DNA of 64,000 nucleotides from JAEUMG01 sp046349315 (GCA_046349315.1 JAXMCQ010000011.1:104937-168936), one strand, 5' to 3'; positions 1 through 8,442 are shown, counted from the stretch's first letter. Notes: a model not told the origin generated them from the sequence alone. A program made the numbers and translations.

Positions 1-146
1 CGAAGCAGATGTTCAGCGGCATCCGTGAGATGATTAGCCCGACGATAACCGCTGCTGCGACGTTACAGGTCGTCCTGTCGATCTGCCTCCTAATCGGCGT
101 TGAAACGCTGCGGCGGCGGTCGCAAAGGCTGCGCGGAGTTCGGTAA
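1..146 (+). CDS. ABC transporter permease, C-terminal end (partial)
   Basis: An open frame enters from the left edge (first full codon at base 3) and stops with TAA at 144-146. The visible 47 residues begin KQMFSGIREMISPTI and continue through a hydrophobic helix to a basic RRRSQRLRGVR tail. The IRE-x-I-x-P-T-I pattern followed by a last membrane helix and an Arg-rich end is typical of the end of PotC/PotI-type inner-membrane permeases for polyamines and related solutes. It marks the host flank on the left of the prophage. The exact substrate cannot be told from this piece. Confidence 0.6.
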   Translation, partial: KQMFSGIREMISPTITAAATLQVVLSICLLIGVETLRRRSQRLRGVR

Positions 147-236
147 TTTCTTACTTCCGTCGCGACCCATCACCCATATTACTATGGCCGCCAGCCCCTC
201 CGCAGAAATATAGCGATGTGACCTTGGCTAAGGAAT

Positions 237-680
237 TTAGATCCAATGCTGAAGCTCAAAAGCCGCCGCCCAGCCGACAGCGAAAGCGCCTTTGATGTGG
301 GCGCGCGGAATGCGTACCAGGCCGACAGTGCCCGGTGGCTTGCCCACGAAGAACAATCCCTCGCAGACGACCGCGCAAGGTGCATTTCCTTCATAGATGA
401 TGCCGATATCCCCGCGCCGCGCTAGTGAGGGTGCAATCTTTGGATAGGCGGCGGCCAACGCCTCGATGATATTCCGGAAACCGTGGCGCTTCAGGCATGA
501 CGCCGCACCGCGTTTCGTTCTATAGCGCCTCGCCTTCCGATAGGGGTGTTCTCCTGTGATGGCCTCGGCACAATCCATGGCAAGCTGCATGCAATCACTG
601 ACGCCGTAAGAGAACTCTAGACGTTCATGCCGCGCGATTTCCGCGATCAGGCGATCCGGCCAATCGGGTAGGCGGCTCAT
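237..680 (-). CDS. Phage protein of the DUF6950 type (tail-end cluster)
   Basis: 147 aa, starting MSRLPDWPDRLIAEIARHE. A Cys in SYGVSDCMQLAMDCAEAI near residue 28 and the general order resemble DUF6950 proteins, which sit where gene-transfer-agent and lambda-like tail clusters carry an NlpC/P60-type peptidase. Enzyme activity is not established. The ATG at 678-680 overlaps the stop of the upstream tail gene (677), which indicates translational coupling and decided the start. It is the last phage gene before the host permease. The large tail-tip or host-specificity gene that normally follows is absent, so the late operon looks truncated here. Confidence 0.6.
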   Translation of the reverse strand: MSRLPDWPDRLIAEIARHERLEFSYGVSDCMQLAMDCAEAITGEHPYRKARRYRTKRGAASCLKRHGFRNIIEALAAAYPKIAPSLARRGDIGIIYEGNAPCAVVCEGLFFVGKPPGTVGLVRIPRAHIKGAFAVGWAAAFELQHWI

Positions 681-1291
681 ACCGGCGATCCCGAATAACG
701 CGAGCCGCTCGCGGCTGGCTGCTTGCGCCCGAAATAGATATCCTTCTCGGCGACGGTTGCGACATAGTCGAAGAAGAGGTCGCCGGACGAGATCAGATTC
801 TGCTGGCCATTCGAGCGGATTGCCGCGCCGCGGCGCGTGTAGTCGATCGAGCGCGATTCGAAATGCCCGACCAGAACATGATCGCCATCCTCTTCGACAT
901 GCTCGAAAGTGTCGACAATACCGACCCATTCCTGCTCGACCGAGATCAGCGCGCGGGTATCGCGATCGAAATAGGCCGTATAGAGCGTGACCGGGCGCTG
1001 CGAATAGGACTCGTTCTCGATCGTCGCTAGCGTATCGGCGTCAAGCGCCGTGCCAGGGACAGCTCGCAATCGGGCAGTGAGAGGCTTCGACGCAAGATCG
1101 GTTCCTTCGCCGGCGAATTGCAGCTCGATCAATGACCCAGCGCCACGCCAGGGGATGCCGTTCCAGGAGAATTCGCCGATCCCCATCCAGTAGCCCCAAT
1201 AGCCGGACGGGAAATCGAACAAAATCATATTGACGGCGACGATGCCTTCCTTGGCGAGAGCCGCATCGACGCCGGCACCATAGACACGCAT
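677..1291 (-). CDS. Phage tail/baseplate protein (hub-like)
   Basis: 204 aa. The ATG at 1289-1291 shares a base with the preceding TGA stop (TGATG), a typical coupled junction, so it is preferred over the in-frame TTG at 1324. The protein carries LFDFPSGYWGYWMGIGEFSW near its start and later an RPVTLYTAYFDRDTRALI stretch, as in small beta-rich tail or baseplate proteins of siphoviral prophages. Its position between the distal-tail-like gene and the DUF6950 gene supports a structural role in the tail tip. No catalytic motif is visible. Confidence 0.55.
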   Translation of the reverse strand: MRVYGAGVDAALAKEGIVAVNMILFDFPSGYWGYWMGIGEFSWNGIPWRGAGSLIELQFAGEGTDLASKPLTARLRAVPGTALDADTLATIENESYSQRPVTLYTAYFDRDTRALISVEQEWVGIVDTFEHVEEDGDHVLVGHFESRSIDYTRRGAAIRSNGQQNLISSGDLFFDYVATVAEKDIYFGRKQPAASGSRYSGSPV

Positions 1292-1980
1292 CAGGTAATC
1301 CTCGACCAGGCTGAAAAGGAACAAGCCGCGCGCCGGGCGGTGGGATCGCCCTGCCAGCTCCTCGGGTCAGGCACGAAAAGCCCAAGCGGCAAGGCGAGAT
1401 TGGCGGTGAGCGACGGCGTCGCAAAAGCGGATGTGACGATCGGCGGCTCGACTGTGACAATGGCGACGCCAGAGCCATTGCCGGTCACCGCCTCCATTAT
1501 CTGGTGCAGCGAATATTTGCCGCTCTTCACCAGCGATATGTAATCGGCCGGTTTTAAAACGAAGTTGGCCGGCAATGTCGACAGTGCAATCGTCGACGCC
1601 GTGACCGCGGTCACCGTTGCCGTGCCGTCGAAAGCGCCGCCGCCGGCCCGCGCGAGGCCGGTGACGCCTGATGGATAATTGCGGGGATAGGGCCGTGCCG
1701 CGTCATGCGCCAGGAAGTTGAAGGTTCCGCCGCGCATCGAATTGAACCAGGCCTTGATCAGAAGAAGATCGTCCTTCTTGTAACGGGGTGGCGATATGAA
1801 ACTGGCGCGCCAGGCGGCACCGCCGATCTCCACGACTGCGACGCCACCGGCGCGCGTCCGAAAAGGTGCTGATACCGCCCATTCGATGTTGAAAGACGTC
1901 GACCAGAAACTGATTCGGCTGGCAAGACGCGCGGATTGGGAAGTGCCATCCAGAAGAATTCCGCCGGCGGCGATCTCCAA
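1291..1980 (-). CDS. Phage distal tail-like protein
   Basis: About 229 aa from a TTG at 1980; a TGA lies just upstream in frame, so the start lies close to this point or the 5' end is affected by an indel. The core WRASFISPPRYKKDDLLLIK followed by AWFNSMRGGTFNFLAHD matches the pattern of small proteins capping the tail tube (a few residues, then a LRGG-x-x-FL-x-x-D turn). A different frame at 1,950 begins MALPNPRVLPAESVS, which reads more like a natural N-terminus. Together with the frame change in the preceding gene this suggests base errors at 1,850-2,000. Confidence 0.55.
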   Translation of the reverse strand: MEIAAGGILLDGTSQSARLASRISFWSTSFNIEWAVSAPFRTRAGGVAVVEIGGAAWRASFISPPRYKKDDLLLIKAWFNSMRGGTFNFLAHDAARPYPRNYPSGVTGLARAGGGAFDGTATVTAVTASTIALSTLPANFVLKPADYISLVKSGKYSLHQIMEAVTGNGSGVAIVTVEPPIVTSAFATPSLTANLALPLGLFVPDPRSWQGDPTARRAACSFSAWSRIT

Positions 1981-2097
1981 TGCTCGCCGCGAAGTCGCGC
2001 TTCATCATCTGAACCGCCTGGCCGATGCCGGCTCGGATCTGCTCTTCGACACCAGCCGCTGCGCCGCAGGCATCGATGGTGAAAGCCGGCGCAAAGG

Positions 2098-4182
2098 TCA
2101 CGGCACCGTTGCCGCGCTTGCGCCCTCGCCCCTCCGATCGGCATGGCCGGGATTGCCGGCCTGGCACCGTGGCTGAAACCACTCGCGCCCGCCGCGTTCG
2201 TTCACTTCATCATGACGCGGATCGACATCGCCGCCACCGGCACGAGGACCTCCATAGGTGAGCGAACCGAGGCCATTCGTCCCGGCCCCGACACCGGCGG
2301 GCAGCGCCGGCGTCAGCGCCGCCGTTGCTGCATTCAGAGCGAATTGAAACAGGCTGTTCGTGGCGCTGCGATAGGCAAGCCGCGCCAGATCGGCGATCAT
2401 CGAGTCTATCAGATCGGAGAACCTGACCTTGCCTCTCTTGATGAATTCAACGAATGCGTCTTCGCCGGCCTGGAAAGCGCCTGTCAGAATGTTCGAGATG
2501 AGATCGGCGCTGTTGCTGGTGGCATCGACGATCTCTTTCAGTCCGCGCACGATTCCGGCAGCGGGATCGGTACTGGCGGAAAAATAGTCAAGGTTGGCCT
2601 GTTGGCGGGCCCTTGCCGCCGTCACCTCGCTGATGGTATTCGCTTCCAGCAATCTCTGGATCGTGGCAAGGGTGCGTGCGCGTTCTTCCTCCGCCGTCTC
2701 GACGCTTGCCGTCACGCGCTGCCCCTCGAGCATGATGCGCTGGCGATCGCGCTCGATCTCACGTTCTTCTTTCGACACATCGCGCAGTGCATCGCGTGAA
2801 GCTTCGGTTGCCTTGCGCTTGGCCTCTTCGGCGTGGAACGCCTCGATCGCGGCTTGCGTGATCGCAGCGCGTTCTTCAGCCGTGGCGCCTGGCACCTTGA
2901 GCAGCGCGTTGTAGACGGCGAGTTCCTCACCGGTGCGGCGGGCCTGTTCCTCCTGGATCTTCAATTGCTCGATTGCCTCGGTGACGGCGGCTGAGAATTC
3001 CTTGACCACTTCGGGGCTTGCCATGGCGCCAGCGCGCCGGCCCTCGAAGGCTCCATAGTTCCTGGCCTCGATCGTCGCCTCATATTCGGCGATGCGGGCC
3101 TGTGTGGCCGCGATATCCTTGTCGATTGCGCTGGTATCGGCCTCGCCACCGAACCATCCGCCAGCGGCAACTTGCTCTTCGCGCGCCTCCTTGAGGGCGT
3201 CTAGCCGCTCCCGTAGGATACCGAGAGTGTCGGCTAGGGTTTCGAGTCTTTGATTGGGCAAATCGTTCCAGGCATCGGCCGTCATGCCGGCCCATTTGGC
3301 GACCTCGGCAAAGGCCAGCGACATCTGCACGATCGCCGGCACCGCATCGATCACCGCCTGATAGAGCTGTGACTTGATGACCAGCGCTAAGGCTTCGAGC
3401 TTGTCCTTGGCATCAGCACCGTTGCGAACCAATTCCGCATCGACCACGGCGCCCATTTCGCGGGCGAGCTGGATCTGTCGCTCGAGGCCGTCGGCGCCTT
3501 CGGCCAGGACGCGGGCGAAGGCCTGGTTGCCCTTACCGAAGAGATCGGTCGCGACCGAGGCGCGCTCCTGGGCACTCCCCAATTTCTCGTAACCATCGGC
3601 GAGTTCGGGCAGTACCCGCTCGAGGCTCTTGACCCGGCCCTGCGCATCGGTGGCGCTTACCCCCAAGAGCTTGAAGGCCTTCGCCGCCTCGCCACCACCG
3701 CCGCGGGCAATATCGCCGATCACCGCATTGAGACGATCAAGGGCGATCTCGGTCTTCTCGATGTCACCGCCTGATTGTCCGACCGCGAAGCGCAAGGCCT
3801 GGAGGAACTCGGTCGAGACGCCAAGCCTCCGTGCGGCATCTTCGAGATCGTCGAAGTACTCGATAGCCTCATGGGCCTTCGCCATCACGGCCCCGAAGGT
3901 AATGACCATCGCGCCAAGCCCGGCTGCTGCAACAAGACCCGCCGGCCCGAAGGCACGCAGGACCTGCTCGCCGGCACCGGCGCGCGAGGCGAGATTCTCA
4001 ATCGAGCTTCGGGCTTCCTTAGCGGCCGCATCGACGGCGGCAATCCCCCGGCTTGCCGGCTGGCCGGCGCGCTCGATGCGCTTCAGCGCATCTTCGCCCT
4101 CCTTGCCAAGCGTCATGAGTGCGCGCTTGACAACTTCGCCGTCCTTGGTGGCGAGGCGCAAAATGACCGAGCGCTCAGCCAT
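2098..4182 (-). CDS. Phage tail tape-measure protein, lambda family (C-terminus frameshifted)
   Basis: The first frame gives 694 aa. It has a coiled N-terminal region, a hydrophobic AFGPAGLVAAAGLGAMV segment near residue 80, long Lys/Glu/Ala-rich coiled coil at about 300-540 and the ISNILTGAFQAGEDAFVEF region typical of lambda-type tape measures. It sets siphovirus tail length. The frame ends prematurely after NERGGREWF near 2,180. The expected end (GAVTFAPAFTIDA... then VEEQIRAGIGQAVQMMKRDFAA) continues in another frame down to about 1,985, so at least one indel lies at 2,100-2,180. The full protein would be about 730 aa. It follows the G/GT-type chaperone gene as in lambda. Confidence 0.8.
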   Translation of the reverse strand: MAERSVILRLATKDGEVVKRALMTLGKEGEDALKRIERAGQPASRGIAAVDAAAKEARSSIENLASRAGAGEQVLRAFGPAGLVAAAGLGAMVITFGAVMAKAHEAIEYFDDLEDAARRLGVSTEFLQALRFAVGQSGGDIEKTEIALDRLNAVIGDIARGGGGEAAKAFKLLGVSATDAQGRVKSLERVLPELADGYEKLGSAQERASVATDLFGKGNQAFARVLAEGADGLERQIQLAREMGAVVDAELVRNGADAKDKLEALALVIKSQLYQAVIDAVPAIVQMSLAFAEVAKWAGMTADAWNDLPNQRLETLADTLGILRERLDALKEAREEQVAAGGWFGGEADTSAIDKDIAATQARIAEYEATIEARNYGAFEGRRAGAMASPEVVKEFSAAVTEAIEQLKIQEEQARRTGEELAVYNALLKVPGATAEERAAITQAAIEAFHAEEAKRKATEASRDALRDVSKEEREIERDRQRIMLEGQRVTASVETAEEERARTLATIQRLLEANTISEVTAARARQQANLDYFSASTDPAAGIVRGLKEIVDATSNSADLISNILTGAFQAGEDAFVEFIKRGKVRFSDLIDSMIADLARLAYRSATNSLFQFALNAATAALTPALPAGVGAGTNGLGSLTYGGPRAGGGDVDPRHDEVNERGGREWFQPRCQAGNPGHADRRGEGASAATVP

Positions 4183-4558
4183 GATTGCGGATTCTCAAGT
4201 CCTGTTGGTGGCGTTCGCGCTGTTCGGCTATGGCTTGGGCGAGGCCCCATCCGCAAGGGGAAGCATCAGCAAGAGAGATCAGTGTCGATTCCTGCCGTTC
4301 GCCGATTCCGATTAGCGCCGGGAGATCGAAGCTGCTGGCGCCCATGCCTCCAGCGCGCAATTGGCTCTGGAAGGTTGTGATCAGTGACCAGACTGCGTCG
4401 CCTTGTTCGGTGACGGGCGCATTCTCGACATAGGGGCAGCGCCTGCCATTGAGGCCGCGCCGGCCTTTCGAGCAGTCGGTTTGCTGGTCGCGACACGCTT
4501 GGCAGTATTGTGGCCCGTCGCCGAAGTGCCATTCGACGAGGGCCCGGATGCGTTTCCC
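4175..4558 (-). CDS. Tail assembly chaperone extension (GT-like), made by -1 frameshift
   Basis: Frame -1 relative to the upstream chaperone gene is open from 4,558 to a stop at 4,175. It reads GKRIRALVEWHFGDGPQYC, then a Cys-rich stretch (YCQACRDQQTDC, RRCPYVENA), then VWSLITTFQSQLRAGGMG and SSFDLPALIGIGE. The last part resembles the second half of tail chaperones (W-x-L...G-x-G...LD-x-xAL). It has no good start of its own (only a TTG at 4360), so it is best read as the T domain of a G-T fusion of about 265 aa that loads onto the tape measure. It lies immediately before the tape-measure start at 4,182, as expected. Confidence 0.65.
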   Translation of the reverse strand, partial: GKRIRALVEWHFGDGPQYCQACRDQQTDCSKGRRGLNGRRCPYVENAPVTEQGDAVWSLITTFQSQLRAGGMGASSFDLPALIGIGERQESTLISLADASPCGWGLAQAIAEQRERHQQDLRIRNHG

Positions 4559-4971
4559 TCGTCTAATGCCCTGATGATTCGCGCCGTGTATCGAATGACG
4601 AAGGCCTCAGCGAAGGCATGAACCAGCATCAACTCGTTAATCGCAGCCGGGGTCACCGGCGCCGGACTGCCTTCTTCGGCGAGTACCCCCTCCCAGGAGA
4701 TAATCGCCGCGCGAGCCAAGCTTTGCGTGAACAATAATTGCCGAAAACCTTCCTTGGCATCGGGATCATCAAGGTCGGGCACGGCATCGCGATCAATGCC
4801 GAGATCATCGCGAATCTCTTCGCCCTCGATGAAGGCCAGGATGGCGCGCGACGCGAAGGCCTGCGCCTGGTGCCAGATGGGCGTCGTAATGGGACGCACA
4901 CTGACCTTGACGCCGAGGGGCAGGTCGATGGTGTCGACCGCTTTGGGAATGGTGCCGAGCCGAAATGCCAT
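4381..4971 (-). CDS. Tail assembly chaperone, frame-0 product (gpG-like)
   Basis: 196 aa, starting MAFRLGTIPKAVDTIDLPLG; it follows the tail-tube gene by 3 bp. Residues 1-138 are a normal acidic helical domain (FIEGEEIRDDLGIDRDAVPD...). After the slippery heptamer the frame-0 sequence turns into a low-complexity Ser/Thr/Ala/Lys tail of 58 residues, whereas the -1 frame looks like real protein. The arrangement tail tube - G/GT - tape measure is conserved in long-tailed phages. An accidental 1-base deletion is the alternative explanation for the frame change. Confidence 0.7.
   Translation of the reverse strand: MAFRLGTIPKAVDTIDLPLGVKVSVRPITTPIWHQAQAFASRAILAFIEGEEIRDDLGIDRDAVPDLDDPDAKEGFRQLLFTQSLARAAIISWEGVLAEEGSPAPVTPAAINELMLVHAFAEAFVIRYTARIIRALDEGNASGPSSNGTSATGHNTAKRVATSKPTARKAGAASMAGAAPMSRMRPSPNKATQSGH
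4552..4558 (-). other. Slippery heptamer GGGAAAC (programmed -1 frameshift site)
   Basis: On the minus strand frame 0 reads GAG GGA AAC, so the heptamer is G GGA AAC in the X XXY YYZ register required for a -1 slip to GGG AAA. Lambda G/GT uses the closely related GGGAAAG. The codon after the slip opens the Cys-rich extension that runs without stop to 4,175. Confidence 0.7.
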
Positions 4972-4974
4972 GGT

Positions 4975-5940
4975 TCAATAGCTCGCCACATTGTTGACCA
5001 GCGTCACCTTCATGAGATTGCCGCTCGCCGGCTTCGCGGCTCTGACCCCGAAGGTGTAATTGATGCCGCCCGGACCCTCGACCGGCGCGCCGCGTAATGA
5101 CAGGAAAGCGCGCGCCAGGTCGATCTCGAGCTTGTAGGCGGCATTGACCGGCGTGGTCCAAATATACTTAAGCGCCACCGGCATTTCGCTGGTGTCATCG
5201 GCGCGCAGCAATGTCGAACTGGTATGACGCACCCGCAATTCGCCAGCGCAGCCGCGGTTCATCTCATCAGCCGCATCGATCAGGCCGTCACCGCGCATGG
5301 TTTCGATCGCCTCGACATTGTTACCGAAATTGAGCGAGCCACCGAGCACAGCCCCAAGATCGGCACCGGCACGCTGAATTTTGCAGTTCTTGTTGAGATA
5401 TTTGTAGACGCCGGCACTCGAGAAGGAGGTCGGGCTACCATTGGCGGCTGTGCCGGCCTCGCCGCGATTCTGTGCGATACCGTTGAAGCTCGCCGCCGCT
5501 GGCCCCTTAGGCGCCAAATTGATCTGCATCTGGCTGAGCTTGCAGCCGGTCAGCAGGAAGTATTTGGGCGTCGACAGATTGGCGTCACCCTCCTCGAAGG
5601 AGAAGGAGGGCACATCGAGATTCGACTCGAACACATGCGTATAGGAGCCGGGGCCGGTGGTCGTCGGCGCGCCCAAGAGCATCTTGAGCCACCAACCGAA
5701 GCTGTAGAGGCCGATATGCACACCCCAGCTCGGCTGATAGCGGCCCCCTTCATAGAACGGGTCCTGATCCTGGGGATGGCCGAGACCGAACTCGGGCTCG
5801 AACCCCATGCGGTCCTGGACGCCGGGATCGAAACTGGTCAGCAGATGCTGAAACCATCCCGTTCCGGGAGCGGTGCCATAGGTCGATTCAAGAGCTGCAA
5901 TAGCCGAAATATCGGCGCCTTTGCCGCGGACTACGGGCAT
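4975..5940 (-). CDS. Phage major tail tube protein
   Basis: 321 aa beginning MPVVRGKGADISAIAALEST. The N-terminal ALESTYGTAP motif, the GLYSFGWWLKMLLGAPTTT segment and the beta-rich remainder fit tail-tube proteins of siphoviral prophages, where a short fragment after the start anchors to the next ring. It lies between the tail-terminator-like gene and the chaperone pair, the canonical place. It ends in LMKVTLVNNVASY. No frame problem is seen. Confidence 0.75.
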   Translation of the reverse strand: MPVVRGKGADISAIAALESTYGTAPGTGWFQHLLTSFDPGVQDRMGFEPEFGLGHPQDQDPFYEGGRYQPSWGVHIGLYSFGWWLKMLLGAPTTTGPGSYTHVFESNLDVPSFSFEEGDANLSTPKYFLLTGCKLSQMQINLAPKGPAAASFNGIAQNRGEAGTAANGSPTSFSSAGVYKYLNKNCKIQRAGADLGAVLGGSLNFGNNVEAIETMRGDGLIDAADEMNRGCAGELRVRHTSSTLLRADDTSEMPVALKYIWTTPVNAAYKLEIDLARAFLSLRGAPVEGPGGINYTFGVRAAKPASGNLMKVTLVNNVASY

Positions 5941-5952
5941 AGTGGTCTCTCC

Positions 5953-6423
5953 TTAAGCGAGTGGGCTGGCTGCGTACCAGGTGCAGACGAGGACAAGCTG
6001 CGCATCCTCCTCGAGCAAGGTGCTGTCATCGCCCCCTGCAAAGTCGTCGGCGCTGATCAGTTCGGTATCGTCGACCAGGCTGCCGAGAGACGGATCTGCG
6101 ATGATGGCGGCGCCGATTGCCGCTTGAACGGCATCGAAGGCGGGGCCCTCGACATCGTCATAAGGGTGGCCGACATGGATCTCTATCGGCACCGTCAACA
6201 CGCACTCATAGACGGGACCGCCGGCCCCGAATTCCGAGGGCGTCGACGACAACCGGCCCTTGCCGATGATCACATGGCCCTCGGCCGGCGCCTCAACCGG
6301 CGCAGCAGTGACCAATTGCACTTTCGGCGGGCTGGGCCAGCCTTCCGGCATCTGAACCCGTGCCATTGTCTCCGTAAGTTTTGCAAGGATCGTGTCGATG
6401 ACCTGCTTCTTCTTCGACGCCAT
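5953..6423 (-). CDS. Phage tail terminator-like protein
   Basis: 156 aa, starting MASKKKQVIDTILAKLTETM. An amphipathic N-terminal helix, then a beta domain with EGHVIIGKGRLSS and VLTVPIEIHVGHPYDD, then an acidic end. The length, fold pattern and position (2 bp after the connector gene, before the tail tube) match tail-terminator or gpU-like proteins that stop tube growth and join tail to head. Assignment rests mainly on gene order. Confidence 0.55.
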   Translation of the reverse strand: MASKKKQVIDTILAKLTETMARVQMPEGWPSPPKVQLVTAAPVEAPAEGHVIIGKGRLSSTPSEFGAGGPVYECVLTVPIEIHVGHPYDDVEGPAFDAVQAAIGAAIIADPSLGSLVDDTELISADDFAGGDDSTLLEEDAQLVLVCTWYAASPLA

Positions 6424-6425
6424 GG

Positions 6426-7115
6426 TCAGTCTGACTGCCAGTGGCGCAGCACGTTCGCCTCGAGCTGGCTTTCCATGTGAGCAACGATCGCGTTGAGGTC
6501 GAGGCGCTTGCCGACCGAAACGCTCTTGACCAGCCAGAACAATGGCAGGGTCAACGCCTTGCCCTTGGCGATCGCCGTGTCGCTCGCCCGCTTGGCGGTG
6601 CCTTGCCGCGACGCCTTCTTGCTGCGGGAAAGACGCAAATCCCCGGCCTCGAGCCAGAGCGTACCGTGCCGGTTGCGCCGGAGCATCAGTTTCACGCCCA
6701 AATACTGCGCGACGGAACGGGGCGTCGGCGACTTGGCGATGCGGCGATTGCCGACCAATGCCGGCACCACTTGCGGCAGATAGCTCGACGGGATCGCCAG
6801 ATACTTTCGGCCATTGACCGGCATGATCGTTCCGCCCCTCGCGTAGATGTCGATGATGTGCGGCGCCTTGGAATAGACGGAACCGGCAGCGTTCAATGAG
6901 AACCGGCCCGGCCTGTTCGGAAACACCTTGTGCCGCCAGCTATTAGCGAGCCGATCGCCCATGCCGGCGGTACGCACTTGCTGGCGCGCGAGCTGCTTGC
7001 CCGATTCGACACTATCAGCGACCCCCAAGGTTACGGCCCTGGCTGCATGGGCGAGCTCGGTCGCCAGGAACTCCGTGAGGCGTCCCTGGATCGCGAGCTT
7101 GAGTTCGAAGCTCAT
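6426..7115 (-). CDS. Phage head-tail/minor tail protein of the DUF6441 type
   Basis: 229 aa, starting MSFELKLAIQGRLTEFLATEL. Features are a helical N-terminus with GLADS-like VTLGVADSVESGKQLARQQV, a WRHKVFPNRPGRFSLNAAGSVYSKAPHI core and strongly basic middle. DUF6441 proteins occupy the gpZ-like position between head-tail connectors and the tail terminator. Its stop lies 4 bases inside the preceding small gene's end region (7112-7115 overlap), consistent with one polycistronic late transcript. Confidence 0.6.
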   Translation of the reverse strand: MSFELKLAIQGRLTEFLATELAHAARAVTLGVADSVESGKQLARQQVRTAGMGDRLANSWRHKVFPNRPGRFSLNAAGSVYSKAPHIIDIYARGGTIMPVNGRKYLAIPSSYLPQVVPALVGNRRIAKSPTPRSVAQYLGVKLMLRRNRHGTLWLEAGDLRLSRSKKASRQGTAKRASDTAIAKGKALTLPLFWLVKSVSVGKRLDLNAIVAHMESQLEANVLRHWQSD

Positions 7116-7315
7116 GTGCGGCGCTGCGGCTTGGCCTCAACCGACGCCGCTTCAGCGGCCCATTCGCCTTGGCCAGCCTCGATGCATTGAAGCGCATCGA
7201 ATTCGGAGATGGCGTCTGCGGTCGAGGGACCTTCGCAAAGCGGCACGACCGTGCCCGCCATGCGGGTCCAGCCTGAGCGGGGATGCGTCGCGATGATGGT
7301 GACTTGTTTCGTCAT
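7112..7315 (-). CDS. Small phage protein (head-tail region)
   Basis: 67 aa: MTKQVTIIATHPRSGWTRMAG, then an acidic C-terminal half ending SVEAKPQRRT. The ATG (7313-7315) overlaps the TGA of the upstream connector gene by four bases. It resembles the small proteins often found beside head-completion genes but no named family is recognised. Confidence 0.5.
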   Translation of the reverse strand: MTKQVTIIATHPRSGWTRMAGTVVPLCEGPSTADAISEFDALQCIEAGQGEWAAEAASVEAKPQRRT

Positions 7316-7653
7316 GATCTTGCCCTTCTGCCGCAGCCGAGTTCCCATTCGAGCCCGAGTGCATCGAACCGCCGCGGCGCGGCGGTGACCGTCCATTCGA
7401 TGCCCTCATGGACGATCATCCCGTTCTGCGTGGGGTTGGGAACTTCCGAGACGCGAACCCTAAAATACGTATCGGTCTTGACCCGCGACTGGTCGAAGGG
7501 CTGCACCTCGATTTCCCGGGTCGTCGGCATGACCGTCACCGGCTGGCCGGCCCGCAGCATGCCGCCGAAAAGCGGATGGTAGGTTGCGGCCTCGCCGAGG
7601 CGCTCGTAGGTGCTGTCGAGAACCCGATTGGCGAGATCGCGAAAGTTGGTCAT
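7312..7653 (-). CDS. Phage head-tail joining / head completion protein
   Basis: 113 aa, starting MTNFRDLANRVLDSTYERLGE. The mainly beta middle (QPVTVMPTTREIEVQPFDQ, DTYFRVRVSEVPNPTQNGM) and length fit gpFII-like completion proteins that seal the head and receive the tail. It is the first structural gene downstream of the inserted GNAT/TPR block at 7.7-9.2 kb and so has been separated from the capsid decoration gene with which it would normally be contiguous. Confidence 0.55.
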   Translation of the reverse strand: MTNFRDLANRVLDSTYERLGEAATYHPLFGGMLRAGQPVTVMPTTREIEVQPFDQSRVKTDTYFRVRVSEVPNPTQNGMIVHEGIEWTVTAAPRRFDALGLEWELGCGRRARS

Positions 7654-8028
7654 GAAGTGCGATTGGTGTCGGAAGTCAGACAGGAAGGGCCAAAATCGAG
7701 CCGTTGGCCCGGCTGGGGCGTGTTTGACCGATTGATGAATTCGACCGGTTGCCGACTTTTGTTGGCTATTGAAGGATTAGCCGACGTGCAGCGGACGTCG
7801 CCGATCGATTCGTTTGACCGATGCTGTCGAAAAAGGCCGCGGAGTATTATCGATGTGCAACAATCGAATCTAAACGAGCGATGTGACGAATCGATATTGC
7901 TGTTTCCACTTCGATCTTGAATCAATGTTGCTCGCCGACACCAGCGATTTCTTTTTTCGACATCATCGACCCTGAGCAGACTCTCCGGCGAACTTATTCG
8001 ACGTCAGAGGCTGACCGTAAGCGCTTGG
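7654..8028. other. Non-coding junction between head genes and inserted block
   Basis: No convincing gene is seen. A 91-codon minus-strand open frame (7650-7925) is rich in Ser/Arg/Asn and looks non-coding. The stretch is less GC-rich than its surroundings and carries the first copy of a 22-bp repeat (7779-7800). Confidence 0.5.
7779..7800. repeat. 22-bp direct repeat, copy 1
   Basis: The sequence beginning AGCCGACGTGCAGCGGAC recurs at 8443-8464 with two G/A differences. The two copies bracket the TPR fragment. Confidence 0.6.
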
Positions 8029-8313
8029 TTGGCGGTCGTCCGTGGCCTCATTCTCTTCGATCTGAAACGGTATGTCGAGGCAGTGAAGCTTCTTGAGAAT
8101 CCGCCTGATCACTATCTGAACGCATCTCTGTACCTAGCTGCTGGGCGCGCGCTCTTGGGAGATGCCGCTGGTGCGGCAACAGCAATCGCGAAGGTTCGTC
8201 AAGCGAGGCCATTCCTGTCATCGCGTGATGTTCGCCGTGTTGATCGCTATGCCTGCGCTGAGGCCCAGGAGCACTTTATGGAAGGACTCCGCAGGGCGGG
8301 ACTACCGGACTGA
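8029..8313 (+). pseudogene. TPR-containing C-terminal fragment of a cyclase-like protein
   Basis: 94 aa in frame to a TGA at 8313, with only a TTG available as start. AVVRGLILFDLKRYVEAVKLLE and ASLYLAAGRALLGDAAGAATAIAKV are TPR-like helical pairs, and the end HFMEGLRRAGLPD is the usual last line of the TPR region of adenylate/guanylate-cyclase-type proteins abundant in rhizobia. Nothing upstream continues the gene, so it is a 3' remnant in the opposite orientation to the phage operon it interrupts. Confidence 0.6.
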
Positions 8314-8442
8314 CTTGCAGTTTCTGCCTGGCCATGAGCCTTGCCTGCCGATTCCACCAGTCAACGACCATTGTTTTCACTTCCGCTTCCGGCTCTATCG
8401 TCGATCTGGCTAATCTCGCGCTTCTTCGCCAATCGGGGCATC

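Noticed and set aside
4381..4558. Frame-0 Ser/Thr/Ala-rich tail of the chaperone as a functional domain
   Set aside because: The composition matches out-of-frame reading, and the -1 frame gives a far more protein-like sequence.
5224..6480. 418-codon plus-strand open frame opposite the tail-tube and terminator genes
   Set aside because: It is antisense to two well-formed phage genes in the coupled late operon; His/Arg/Gly-rich translation without domains, typical of a shadow frame in GC-rich DNA.
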